From contig JAVKTT010000001.1 of NCBI GenBank assembly GCA_031460505.1, positions 1-64,000 of the forward strand: 64,000 nucleotides of DNA, in the 5' to 3' direction. This document shows positions 33,989-42,437 of the stretch, one piece after another. The translations under genes were made by a program, and so were the position numbers. Source of the DNA: JAAYTL01 sp031460505 (lineage in GTDB: Bacteria; Bacillota; Clostridia; Tissierellales; Tissierellaceae). Numbering within the stretch: the stretch's first letter is position 1; each line of letters opens with the position of its first letter. The notes below the pieces were generated by a model that was not told where the DNA came from, made no database searches, and saw nothing but the letters and a program-made list of their open reading frames with translations.

Positions 33989-35413
33989 TTAGTATTGAAG
34001 TTTCTCTATCAACAACTCGTTTACTACTTGAGGATTTGCTTTTCCTCTTGTAGCCCTCATTATTTGGCCTACAATAGATTGCAGTGCTTTCTCTTTGCCG
34101 GATTTATACTCTTCAACAGCTTTTTGATTATTATTTATAACCTCATCTATCATTGAAGATAGTATTTCCTTATCATTTATTTGCTCTAAATCTTTATCTT
34201 TTACGATTTCTTTAGGTGATGCGGTGCTATTAGTCATTTCGTCTATAATCTTTTTACTAGTACTTATATTGATAGTTCCTTCTTCTATAAGATTTACTAA
34301 TTCACCTAAATACTCTGCCGGGAATGGTTCTTTGAAATCATCAACATCAATAAGTCTAAATACTTCTGATATCAACAGGTTAGCAAGTGTTTTTGTATTC
34401 TTCGATAGTTTAACAGCAGATTCAAAGTAATTAGCTACATCCTTTGATGATACCAGTTGCTCTGCATCATAGCTACTTAAATCATACTTTTTCATGTAAT
34501 TATTCTTTCTAGTATCAGGTAGTTCTGGAAGACTACTTCTAAGTTTGTCGATCCATTCATCATCAACTACTATTGGCATTAAATCAGGATCCGGAAGATA
34601 TCTATAATCATGGGCATCTTCTTTTCTTCTCATTGAGTATGTCTTTCCTGTGGATTGATCAAATCCTCTTGTTTCCTGAACTAAAGTCCCACCTTCAGTA
34701 ATAACTTTGATTTGACGTTGTGACTCAAATTCAATAGCTTTCATAATAGATTGGAAGGAGTTTAGATTCTTTATCTCTGCCCTTGTGCCATATTCGCTAC
34801 TTTCCTTTTCTCTAACTGATAAATTCACATCACATCTAAAGGAACCTTCATTCATTTTACAATCTGATACATCTATATAAAGCATTATAGCTCTTAACTT
34901 TTGTAAATAGGCCTTAACCTCTTCTGATGAACGTAAATCAGGTTCAGATACTATTTCTATTAGTGGTACTCCAGAACGATTATAATCAACTAAAGTTCCT
35001 ACCCCTTCTTTGTGAACAAGTTTGCCTGCGTCTTCTTCTACATGAATCCTTGTTATGCCTATGGATTTTGTGGCACCTTTTACTTCTATATCTAAGTGAC
35101 CATTATGACAAAGTGCTCTGTCTCCTTGGGATATTTGATATGATGTAGGTAGGTCTGGGTAAAAATAGTGCTTTCTATCCTGTCTACTACATCTTGAAAT
35201 CTCACAATTTGTCGCTAAACCGGCTTTTATTGCGTATTCAAGTACTTCCTCATTTAGTACAGGCAAAGCCCCAGGAAGGCCAATACACACTGGACAACAA
35301 TGGCTATTAGGTTCTCCTCCAAACTCAGTAGTACATCCACAAAATATCTTAGTCTTTGTTTTTAACTCTACATGGACTTCTAGTCCCATGACTATTTCAT
35401 ATTCCTTAGCCAT
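33989..35413 (-). CDS. gatB: Asp/Glu-tRNA amidotransferase subunit B, canonical-type motifs (set 1, with fused AspRS)
   Basis: A 474-residue GatB, which phosphorylates the mischarged Asp- or Glu-tRNA and, with GatA, turns it into Asn- or Gln-tRNA. Kinase/cradle signatures are intact: GLEVHVEL, RKHYFYPDLPTSYQISQ, HVEEDAGKLVH, DYNRSGVPLIEIVSEPD, RCDVNLSVR, EIKNLNSF, and DAHDYRYLPDPDL (266-278). A zinc-type cysteine set (C25, C27, C40, C43) and the C-terminal YqeY tRNA-binding domain ending QIMRATRGKANPQVVNELL are present. The ATG overlaps the stop of the upstream GatA-like gene (TAATG), implying translational coupling. It is last in the T-box-controlled AspRS-GatC, GatA-like, GatB operon. Confidence 0.93.
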   Translation of the reverse strand: MAKEYEIVMGLEVHVELKTKTKIFCGCTTEFGGEPNSHCCPVCIGLPGALPVLNEEVLEYAIKAGLATNCEISRCSRQDRKHYFYPDLPTSYQISQGDRALCHNGHLDIEVKGATKSIGITRIHVEEDAGKLVHKEGVGTLVDYNRSGVPLIEIVSEPDLRSSEEVKAYLQKLRAIMLYIDVSDCKMNEGSFRCDVNLSVREKESSEYGTRAEIKNLNSFQSIMKAIEFESQRQIKVITEGGTLVQETRGFDQSTGKTYSMRRKEDAHDYRYLPDPDLMPIVVDDEWIDKLRSSLPELPDTRKNNYMKKYDLSSYDAEQLVSSKDVANYFESAVKLSKNTKTLANLLISEVFRLIDVDDFKEPFPAEYLGELVNLIEEGTINISTSKKIIDEMTNSTASPKEIVKDKDLEQINDKEILSSMIDEVINNNQKAVEEYKSGKEKALQSIVGQIMRATRGKANPQVVNELLIEKLQY

Positions 35414-36654
35414 TATTTAGCACCTCCTTGTTTCTCAACTATATATGCTACTTTTATTAATTCTTCTTCACCAAGATAAGGACCAATTAACTGTATTCCG
35501 TTAGGTATAGTAATGGCAGGTAATCCTGTCACATTTGATACTATATTTAATGATTCATTTTCTCCATATGGCATCAGTATCAATCCATACTCTCTAGTCA
35601 CTCTTGTAAATTCTTCTTTAATCATAGCTCTAATCTTTTGTGCTTTTACATATAATTTTTCATATTGTCCTGAGCTAATTACATAGTTTCCAAATAATAT
35701 AGTCTTCTTTGCTTCTTTATTAAAGCCTTCAGACCTAGTCTTTTTATATAATTCATCCATATCTTCATAGCTTTCTGTTCTATATCCTAGACTTATACCA
35801 TCATATCTTGCTGAATTAGATGCAAATTCTGCACTTGATAGAATCTTGTATACTGGAAGGATATATTCTAAAGTAGATAAATTTACTTCCTGAATAGTTG
35901 CGCCAAGTTTCTCTAATTCTTTTGATAATCTATCTATCTTGTCTGATTTGATACCTGTAGGGATAGCGACTTTTAGTCCCTTGATTTCAGCAGTTAAAGA
36001 TTTAGTATAATCCTTCTTTTCTGTATTTATAGATTGAGAATCTCTTTTGTCATATCCAGCTATAGTATTTAATACAACTGCTAAGTCCTCTACAGAGTTT
36101 GTCACAGGTACTATTTGATCAAAGGACGATGAGGCACCTATTACTCCATATCTAGAAATTAAACCAAAGGTTGGCTTCATAGATACTTTACTAGAATCCA
36201 TTGAAGTACCTATTCCAAATGCTGCTCCATTTGCATCAAGTACTTCAGATACTTTACTTGATGGTGTTAGTCCAAATTCATTTACCTTTGCTTTACCTAG
36301 AATTATGGAGCCCTCATCTAACAATCTTTCAACTACCGTTGCATTAAATGGAGGTATATAGTTTTCTAGAATTTTACTTCCTGCAGTTGTTAGGATTCCT
36401 TTAGTAGAAATATCATCTGATATTGCTACTGGAATACCTGCTAAAGAACCTAAATCTTCCTTGTTTTTTCTTTTTACATCTATCTCTTTTGATTTTTTTA
36501 TTGCTTCATCTTTTAATGATATTTGGTAGAGTGCTGAACCCAAATCATTTTTTTCAATATTTTCTATAGAAGTCTTTGTAATTTCTTCACTTGATACTTC
36601 ATTTAACTCCATTAACTTTAGAAGTTCAGATATACTTTTATTTAATAAACTCAC
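35413..36654 (-). CDS. GatA-like protein lacking the amidase catalytic triad
   Basis: A 413-residue amidase-fold protein, clearly a GatA paralogue by LAGIPVAI..., ...TAGSKILENYIPPFNATVVERLL...IILGKAKVNEFGLTPSS, ISRYGVIG, YKILSSAEFASNSARYDGISLGYR, and GLPAITIPNGIQLIGPYLGE. Active GatA needs Lys79, cis-Ser154 and Ser178. Here the residue aligned without gaps to Lys79 is Ser (ISDD versus IKDN), and a net 32-residue deletion between about 135 and 170 removes the GGSSGGS and TGGSVRQP segments. It is thus predicted to have no amidase activity. The frame is clean, with normal codon use and coupling to gatB, so this is a maintained protein, not a pseudogene. It may be a structural scaffold. The start is GTG behind AGGGAGGG. 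Confidence 0.85.
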   Translation of the reverse strand: MSLLNKSISELLKLMELNEVSSEEITKTSIENIEKNDLGSALYQISLKDEAIKKSKEIDVKRKNKEDLGSLAGIPVAISDDISTKGILTTAGSKILENYIPPFNATVVERLLDEGSIILGKAKVNEFGLTPSSKVSEVLDANGAAFGIGTSMDSSKVSMKPTFGLISRYGVIGASSSFDQIVPVTNSVEDLAVVLNTIAGYDKRDSQSINTEKKDYTKSLTAEIKGLKVAIPTGIKSDKIDRLSKELEKLGATIQEVNLSTLEYILPVYKILSSAEFASNSARYDGISLGYRTESYEDMDELYKKTRSEGFNKEAKKTILFGNYVISSGQYEKLYVKAQKIRAMIKEEFTRVTREYGLILMPYGENESLNIVSNVTGLPAITIPNGIQLIGPYLGEEELIKVAYIVEKQGGAK

Positions 36655-36671
36655 AATAATCCCTCCCTTTC

Positions 36672-38768
36672 CTACTCGTTTATCTTTGGTACTAATATAT
36701 AGCTATCCTCTTTGGAAGGAGCATTAAATAACACTTCTTCTATTTCTAAACTTTTCTCTACTGTGTCAGATCTTGTTACATTATTAATTGGATGTATATT
36801 TACAATTGGTTCTACACCTGATGGATCTATATTATTTAACATAGATGTGGATTTAATTAAATCTAAAAGCTCTTTTTCTATATTATCTATTTCATTTTTA
36901 TCTATTAGTATTTGTGATTGTTCTGATAGCGCATCTATATCTATCTTTGAAAGAATTGACTCATTAGATTCCACTGCTTTTCTTTCTAGGACTTCATTCC
37001 CAGATACACTTATTCCTAAAATGTCTAATTGTTCTTTAGCCACATCACTAGGAGCTTGTGTTAGAGGACAACTTGCATCTCTCATCTTAGGGAATGCTAT
37101 TACATCTCTGATGGAATCCGCTTTAGCCATCAACATTACTAATCTATCTAGACCAAAGGCAAATCCTCCGTGAGGTGGAGTTCCGTATGAGAAAGCTTCT
37201 ATCATAAATCCAAATCTATCTTTAATATCTTCGTCATTAAAACCTAATACTTCAAACATTCTTTGTTGAATATCACTTCTATGAATACGAATACTTCCAC
37301 TACCAAGCTCTATTCCGTTTAATACAAAGTCATAGGACATTGCATTCATATTTGATAAATCTTCTTTTTTCATGAATTTATCTATATCAGCTGGCATTGT
37401 AAATGGATGATGCATAGCAATATATCTGTTTTCTTCTTCTGACCATTCCAATAGCGGGAAGTCTGTTACTATTAGGAATTTATAGTCATCTTTTTTCCTT
37501 AAGTCTAACCTATCACCTATTTCTAGTCTTAAATTACCAAGGGTTTTATATACTACTGGTAATTCATCAGCACAGAAAATTATTAGATCTCCTGGTTCTG
37601 ATTGACAGGTTTCAATGATTTCTTTTACCTCTGAATCTGTTAAGAACTTAGTTAATAGGGTTCTTAGGTTCCCATTTGGCTCTATGGCTATCCATGCCAT
37701 TCCTTTGGCACCATAAGAAATTGCTTTGTCTGTTAATTCGTCAATCTCATTTCTTGAGAAGCTATTTCCACCTTTTATATTAAGTGCTCTTACGGCACCT
37801 CCATTATCTATTACAGATCTAAAGACCTTAAAGTTACATCTCTTTGCTATATGACTTAAATCAACTATTTCCATACCAAATCTTATATCTGGTTTGTCTG
37901 AACCATATAAATCCATAGCCTGTTGGTAAGTCATCCTTGGAAAACTATCATTAATTTCTATTTCCATTACTTCAGAGAAGATGTGTTTAAATAAGCCTTC
38001 AAGGTAGTTTAGTATTCCTTCTTGACTTACGAAGGACATTTCTAAATCTACTTGAGTGAATTCTGGTTGCCTATCTGCCCTTAAGTCTTCATCACGGAAA
38101 CATCTAGCTATTTGATAATATCTATCTATACCTGAAACCATTAAAAGTTGCTTAAATATCTGAGGAGATTGTGGTAATGCGTAGAACTTACCTTGCTCAA
38201 CTCTACTTGGTACTAGATAATCCCTTGCTCCTTCTGGTGTACTTTTGGTTAGGATTGGAGTTTCTACTTCTAAGAATTCATTTTTATCTAAGTATTGTCT
38301 TATAGCCTTTGCTGTTTTGTGTCTTAGAGATAAATTTCCCAATAAATGTGGTCTTCTTAAGTCTAGATATCTATACTTTAGTCTTAATTCTTCTTTAACA
38401 TTTGTGTAATCTTCGACAGGAAACGGCAATGTCTTGGATTTTGATAATATCTCTAATTCTGTTGCCTTAAGCTCTATAGTTCCTGTAGGAATATTAGGGT
38501 TGTATGTCTCTTCATCCCTTTTTCTAATTTCTCCTGTAACTTTCACTACATATTCATTTCTTAGGGCTTCAGCTTCTGAGAATAGCTCTTCACCTATATC
38601 CTTTAAATCAAATACTACTTGTAGTATTCCTGTTTTGTCTCTTAAATCTAAAAATATTACTCCACCCATATCACGAGTACGTTGTACCCAACCTGTGACG
38701 GTGGATTTGCTGCCTATGTCTGTGTCACTTAATCCTTCACAATAATCAGTTCTTAATAAACCTTCCAT
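36672..38768 (-). CDS. aspS: Aspartyl-tRNA synthetase with C-terminal GatC-like domain fusion
   Basis: A 698-residue protein; bacterial AspRS is normally near 590. Residues 1-588 are complete AspRS: OB-fold anticodon domain (GWVQRTRDMGGVIFLDLRD), class II motifs (FRDEDLRADRQPEFTQVDLEMSF, AFGLDRLVMLM), the inserted GAD domain, and the terminal FPKMRDASCPLTQAPS. The last 90 residues are GatC-like: a helical stretch, then MLNNIDPSGVEPIVNIHPINN and a VEKSLEIEEVLFNAPSKEDSYILVPKI tail that aligns with the stand-alone GatC here. No separate gatC exists in this operon. Met occupies the RDxGG position held by His in some non-discriminating AspRSs and Leu in discriminating ones, so tRNA specificity is uncertain. 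A T-box with Asn specifier precedes it. Confidence 0.92.
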   Translation of the reverse strand: MEGLLRTDYCEGLSDTDIGSKSTVTGWVQRTRDMGGVIFLDLRDKTGILQVVFDLKDIGEELFSEAEALRNEYVVKVTGEIRKRDEETYNPNIPTGTIELKATELEILSKSKTLPFPVEDYTNVKEELRLKYRYLDLRRPHLLGNLSLRHKTAKAIRQYLDKNEFLEVETPILTKSTPEGARDYLVPSRVEQGKFYALPQSPQIFKQLLMVSGIDRYYQIARCFRDEDLRADRQPEFTQVDLEMSFVSQEGILNYLEGLFKHIFSEVMEIEINDSFPRMTYQQAMDLYGSDKPDIRFGMEIVDLSHIAKRCNFKVFRSVIDNGGAVRALNIKGGNSFSRNEIDELTDKAISYGAKGMAWIAIEPNGNLRTLLTKFLTDSEVKEIIETCQSEPGDLIIFCADELPVVYKTLGNLRLEIGDRLDLRKKDDYKFLIVTDFPLLEWSEEENRYIAMHHPFTMPADIDKFMKKEDLSNMNAMSYDFVLNGIELGSGSIRIHRSDIQQRMFEVLGFNDEDIKDRFGFMIEAFSYGTPPHGGFAFGLDRLVMLMAKADSIRDVIAFPKMRDASCPLTQAPSDVAKEQLDILGISVSGNEVLERKAVESNESILSKIDIDALSEQSQILIDKNEIDNIEKELLDLIKSTSMLNNIDPSGVEPIVNIHPINNVTRSDTVEKSLEIEEVLFNAPSKEDSYILVPKINE

Positions 38769-38871
38769 GTTATTTCTCCTTTCTATGACAGACAGTATAG
38801 TCTGCTCCTAAACTTCTTTTGATATAATGAACAAAGTTTTGCGTCCCCACTGTTCATTCTCTTTTTTACAT

Positions 38872-39150
38872 ACAAAAAGTCCCTAAGTCTAATGACTTAG
38901 GGACGAAGATTCCGCGGTACCACCCAAATTGGTTATTATAAAACATAATAACCCTCTTTATTCAATACAGGCCGAAGCTCTATATCTACTGCTGTAATGT
39001 AGCAGATACATCTAAGTCTACTCGCTTATTGCTTTCGGTTAGAAACTCACAGGCGTTTTTCAATTAAACTAAAGTACTGGACTCTCACCACCGCCAGCTC
39101 TCTTTGACTTGTTTATTTAATCTACTCTTCTGATCAATGTCTTTATGTGT
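38872..39150 (-). promoter_or_regulatory. T-box riboswitch leader with AAC (Asn) specifier
   Basis: A textbook T-box on the minus strand. Stem I has the AGAGUAG specifier-loop side and a GGCGGUGGUGAGAG distal loop. The T-box motif GGGTGGTACCGCGG is at 38911-38925, with a terminator stem GTCCCTAAGTC/GACTTAGGGAC followed by TTTTTG (38872-38904). Opposite AGAGUAG, the 3' side reads UGAAA-AAC-G after the UUUAAU stem strand, giving AAC at 39055-39057. A TATAAT at 39157-39162 is the likely -10; I see no good -35. The leader occupies the 472-bp gap before aspS. Low Asn-tRNA charging should switch on the AspRS-GatC/GatA-like/GatB operon. Confidence 0.92.
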
Positions 39151-39240
39151 TTATATATTATATCCTTAATTTCTAAAATTAATCTTTTAAAATAACTTTA
39201 TACTATTCTACTTTAATTTGATAAAAAATGCAAACTATTT

Positions 39241-40671
39241 TTATCTATTTTTTATCTTTTCTAATAATATTTTATTTACAATTTGTGGATTGGCTTTTCC
39301 TCTTGTTTTCTTCATAATTTGGCCTACTAAGAATCCTATAGCTCTATCTTTTCCATTTTTATAATCAATTATTGATTGCTCATTTTCATCTAGAACTGTA
39401 TCGATTATGCCTTCTAATTCGCTTTCATCACTGATTTGAATTAAGCCTTGTTCTTTAACAATTTCTTTAGGGTCTTTTCCTGATTCAAACATTTCCCTTA
39501 ATACTTTTTTACCTGTATTGTTGTTGATTTTCCCATCTTTAACTAAAGTAATCAAGTCAGCTAAAGCCTTAGCATCAAACTTAAGTGAATCAATCTCTAG
39601 TTCCTCTTCCTTAAGTCTTCTAAGTACATCACCCATAATCCAGTTACTAACTAATTTTGTATCATTGATATTCTTTACAGTCTCTTCAAAGAAATTAGCA
39701 ACATCTCTTGATTGAGTTAATACTCCAGCATCATATGAGTTTAAATCATACTGACTCATAAATCTTTCTTTTTTCTCATGAGGTAATTCTGGCATATTGT
39801 TTTGAATATCTTTGATAAAGGAGTCTTCTATTGTAAACGGAGGAATATCTCCTTCAAGTGCAAATCTATAGTCTGCTGCTCCACCTTTACTTCTCATTAC
39901 TATGGTTTCAGACTTGACTTCATCCCAACGTCTAGTTTCTTTTTCAGTATTTTCTCCTTTTTTAAGTAACTCTATATGACGTTCTTCTTCAGATTCTATT
40001 GATTTAACTACAGACCTAAAGGAATTTAGATTCTTAATTTCAGTTATCTTAGTCTTAGCGCCTGTCTCAGTATCTACCACATTTATATTGACGTCACATC
40101 TTAAGGAGCCTTCTTCCATTTTACAATCTGATACTTCAATATATTTTAATGTAGCTCTTAATTTTTCCAAGAATAATCTAGCCTCTTCACCTGAGTTGAT
40201 TTCTGGTTTTGAAACTATTTCGATAAGTGGTACACCTGCTCTATTATAATCTAATAGGGTTTCATTATTCTCTGTATGGATTTGTTTACCTGTATCTTCT
40301 TCAATATGAATTCTATATAAATGAACCTTCTTGGTTTCATTCTCTAATTCTAACTCAATATATCCTTCACTACATATAGGATTATCATCTTGAGATATTT
40401 GGAATCCCTTCGTCAAATCTGAATAGAAATAATTCTTTCTATCCATCTTTACATAATTGGATATATTACAGTTAAAGGCAGTTCCAGCTTTAATTGCATA
40501 TTCCAAAACACTTTTATTTAATCTTGGGATTGCTCCCGGTAAACCTAAGCAAACTGGGCAGCAGTGGCTATTAGCTTCTCCACCAAATTCATTTGCACAG
40601 TTACAAAATATCTTTGTATTTGTCATTAATTCAACATGTATTTCTAGTCCTATAATAGTATTATATCTCAA
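39241..40671 (-). CDS. gatB: Asp/Glu-tRNA amidotransferase subunit B, divergent at the DYRYFPEPDL motif (set 2)
   Basis: A 476-residue GatB with most signatures: GLEIHVEL, HIEEDTGK, DYNRAGVPLIEIVSKPE, RCDVNINV, EIKNLNSF, a C23/C25/C38/C41 cysteine set and a C-terminal YqeY domain (QIMKKTRGKANPQIVNKILL). Two normally conserved blocks differ. KNYFYPDLPKGYQISQ reads KNYFYSDLTKGFQISQ, and the DYRYFPEPDL motif reads DYRFALEGDI (residues 267-276). The set 1 GatB keeps both. Reduced or altered kinase function is a fair inference. The start is TTG 40671, directly after the gatA stop. It is the last gene of pcrA-ligA-gatC-gatA-gatB. Confidence 0.92.
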   Translation of the reverse strand: MRYNTIIGLEIHVELMTNTKIFCNCANEFGGEANSHCCPVCLGLPGAIPRLNKSVLEYAIKAGTAFNCNISNYVKMDRKNYFYSDLTKGFQISQDDNPICSEGYIELELENETKKVHLYRIHIEEDTGKQIHTENNETLLDYNRAGVPLIEIVSKPEINSGEEARLFLEKLRATLKYIEVSDCKMEEGSLRCDVNINVVDTETGAKTKITEIKNLNSFRSVVKSIESEEERHIELLKKGENTEKETRRWDEVKSETIVMRSKGGAADYRFALEGDIPPFTIEDSFIKDIQNNMPELPHEKKERFMSQYDLNSYDAGVLTQSRDVANFFEETVKNINDTKLVSNWIMGDVLRRLKEEELEIDSLKFDAKALADLITLVKDGKINNNTGKKVLREMFESGKDPKEIVKEQGLIQISDESELEGIIDTVLDENEQSIIDYKNGKDRAIGFLVGQIMKKTRGKANPQIVNKILLEKIKNR

Positions 40672-42114
40672 TTATTTCACCATCCTTTCAATTGCAAGTC
40701 CTAGGTTTAGTATATCTTCTTCTTTGAATTTATTACCTATTAATTGGATTCCTATAGGTAATCCTTCTTCATTCAATGTCGGTAAACTCATAGCACAAAC
40801 TCCAGCTAAATTAATAGGTACTGTAAACATATCAGCTTTGTACATATCAACCGGATGTTTGCTTTTTGAACCTAGCTTAAATGGCAATGTTGGAGATGTA
40901 GGTGAAAGTAATACATCACATGATTCAAAGGCTTTTTCAAAATCATTCCTAATCAATGTTCTTACCTTTAAAGCCTGCATATAATAATCATCTACATGGT
41001 CTTCCCTTAACATATATGTTCCTAACATTATCCTTCTCTTTACTTCTTCTCCAAAGCCTTCCGTTCTGGATTTTATAAATAGTTCATCTAAAGTCTCATA
41101 ACCTTCTGCTCTATGGCCATATCTTAACCCATCAAATCTAGCTAAGTTTGCACTTGCTTCTGCATTGGAGATCAATAGATATGTTTCTATGGCATATTTT
41201 AAATGAGGCAAAGATACCTCTTCCACTATCCCACCATTTTCTTTTATCAATTCTATTGTTTTTAAGAAACTTTCTTTAACATCATCATCTACATTTATGT
41301 CAAATAATTCCTTTGGTATACCAATTTTGATATTCTTAAATACACCTTCATCTTTAATCTTATAATCAAAATGTGCAGCAATATCCTCTGTAATAGAAGT
41401 AGGATCTTTTTCATCGTGACCGCATAATACAGATAATAAAAATGCTGCATCTAAAGTGTCTTTAGCTAGTATTCCTATAGTATCAAAGGTATTAGCCAAT
41501 GGAACCAATCCATATCTGGAAATTCTTCCATAACTTGGTTTAATACCAACTACACCACAAAAACTAGCTGGTTGTCTAACTGAACCACCAGTATCTGAAC
41601 CTAATGCAATTGCTACTTGTTTAGCTTTAACAGCAGCTGCTGAACCACCTGATGAACCTCCTGGAACTAATTCTTTATTTATAGGATTTTTTGTTGGACC
41701 AAAGTATGAAGTTTCTGTTGATGAGCCCATTGCAAATTCATCCATATTCATCTTTCCTAGTATAATTCCATCTTCTCTTTTTATAATTTCAATAACTGTA
41801 GCATCATAAGGTGAAACATAGTTTTCTAACATCTTTGAACCACAAGTGGTCTTAATATCCTTAGTCACTATATTATCCTTTATACCTATTGTAATACCTG
41901 CTAGAATTCCAAGTTCTTCACCATTTGCTAACTTTTCATCTATCTTTGCTGCTTGAGTTCTAGCACCTTCTTTATCAATTGAAATAAATGCGTTTATTTC
42001 ATCTTCAGTCTCTTCAATGTTTTTTATATACGCTTCTACGACTTGTCCAGCAGTCATCTCTTTATTTATAATTTTTTCTCTTATATCCCTTGCTTTAATA
42101 TCTAAAATATCCAA
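40672..42114 (-). CDS. gatA: Asp/Glu-tRNA amidotransferase subunit A (catalytically complete)
   Basis: A 480-residue glutaminase/amidase subunit that frees ammonia from glutamine for GatB. The full Ser-cisSer-Lys triad is present at canonical positions: K79 in GIKDN, S154 in PGGSSGGSAAAV, S178 in GSDTGGSVRQP. The start is TTG 42114 behind GAGGGGTGAG, 16 bp after gatC. It is the only active-looking GatA in the window, so both amidotransferase assemblies, if both form, would depend on it or on ammonia from elsewhere. The downstream gatB starts immediately after its stop codon. Confidence 0.95.
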   Translation of the reverse strand: MDILDIKARDIREKIINKEMTAGQVVEAYIKNIEETEDEINAFISIDKEGARTQAAKIDEKLANGEELGILAGITIGIKDNIVTKDIKTTCGSKMLENYVSPYDATVIEIIKREDGIILGKMNMDEFAMGSSTETSYFGPTKNPINKELVPGGSSGGSAAAVKAKQVAIALGSDTGGSVRQPASFCGVVGIKPSYGRISRYGLVPLANTFDTIGILAKDTLDAAFLLSVLCGHDEKDPTSITEDIAAHFDYKIKDEGVFKNIKIGIPKELFDINVDDDVKESFLKTIELIKENGGIVEEVSLPHLKYAIETYLLISNAEASANLARFDGLRYGHRAEGYETLDELFIKSRTEGFGEEVKRRIMLGTYMLREDHVDDYYMQALKVRTLIRNDFEKAFESCDVLLSPTSPTLPFKLGSKSKHPVDMYKADMFTVPINLAGVCAMSLPTLNEEGLPIGIQLIGNKFKEEDILNLGLAIERMVK

Positions 42115-42130
42115 AATTATCTCACCCCTC

Positions 42131-42415
42131 TTAATCTACAACTTTTAATATTTTAAAGTAACCATACTTTTCTTCCACAGTATTCTTCAAAACATCTTTT
42201 TGTGGAAGACTTTCTTTAACATCATCACCTATAAATGGCTCTTTGTAATTATTTACATGATAAGTTGGCTCTACACCCTCTGTATCTAATTCCTTTATCT
42301 TCTCAACAAGATTTAAGACTCTTTCAAACTCCCCGATAAATTCATCGCTTTCAACATCATTAAAATCCAATTTACATAAATCTGCAATTTGAGATACATC
42401 TTCTTTAGATATCAT
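42131..42415 (-). CDS. gatC: Asp/Glu-tRNA amidotransferase subunit C
   Basis: A 94-residue belt-like subunit that stabilises the GatA-GatB interface. It has the N-terminal ISKEDVSQIADLCKLDF, a helix with FERVLNLVEKIKELDTEGVEPTYHV, and a C-terminal tail ending FKILKVVD, all normal for GatC. The start is ATG behind AAGGAGG. It lies between ligA and gatA in one operon. The C-terminal domain of AspRS at 36672 is a diverged copy of this family. Confidence 0.92.
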   Translation of the reverse strand: MISKEDVSQIADLCKLDFNDVESDEFIGEFERVLNLVEKIKELDTEGVEPTYHVNNYKEPFIGDDVKESLPQKDVLKNTVEEKYGYFKILKVVD

Positions 42416-42437
42416 ATAATTCCTCCTTATAAATTAG

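Noticed and set aside
35413..36654. The GatA-like gene as a pseudogene
   Set aside because: There is no frameshift or stop, the start and coupling to gatB are intact, and conserved GatA blocks outside the active site remain, so a maintained non-catalytic protein is more likely.
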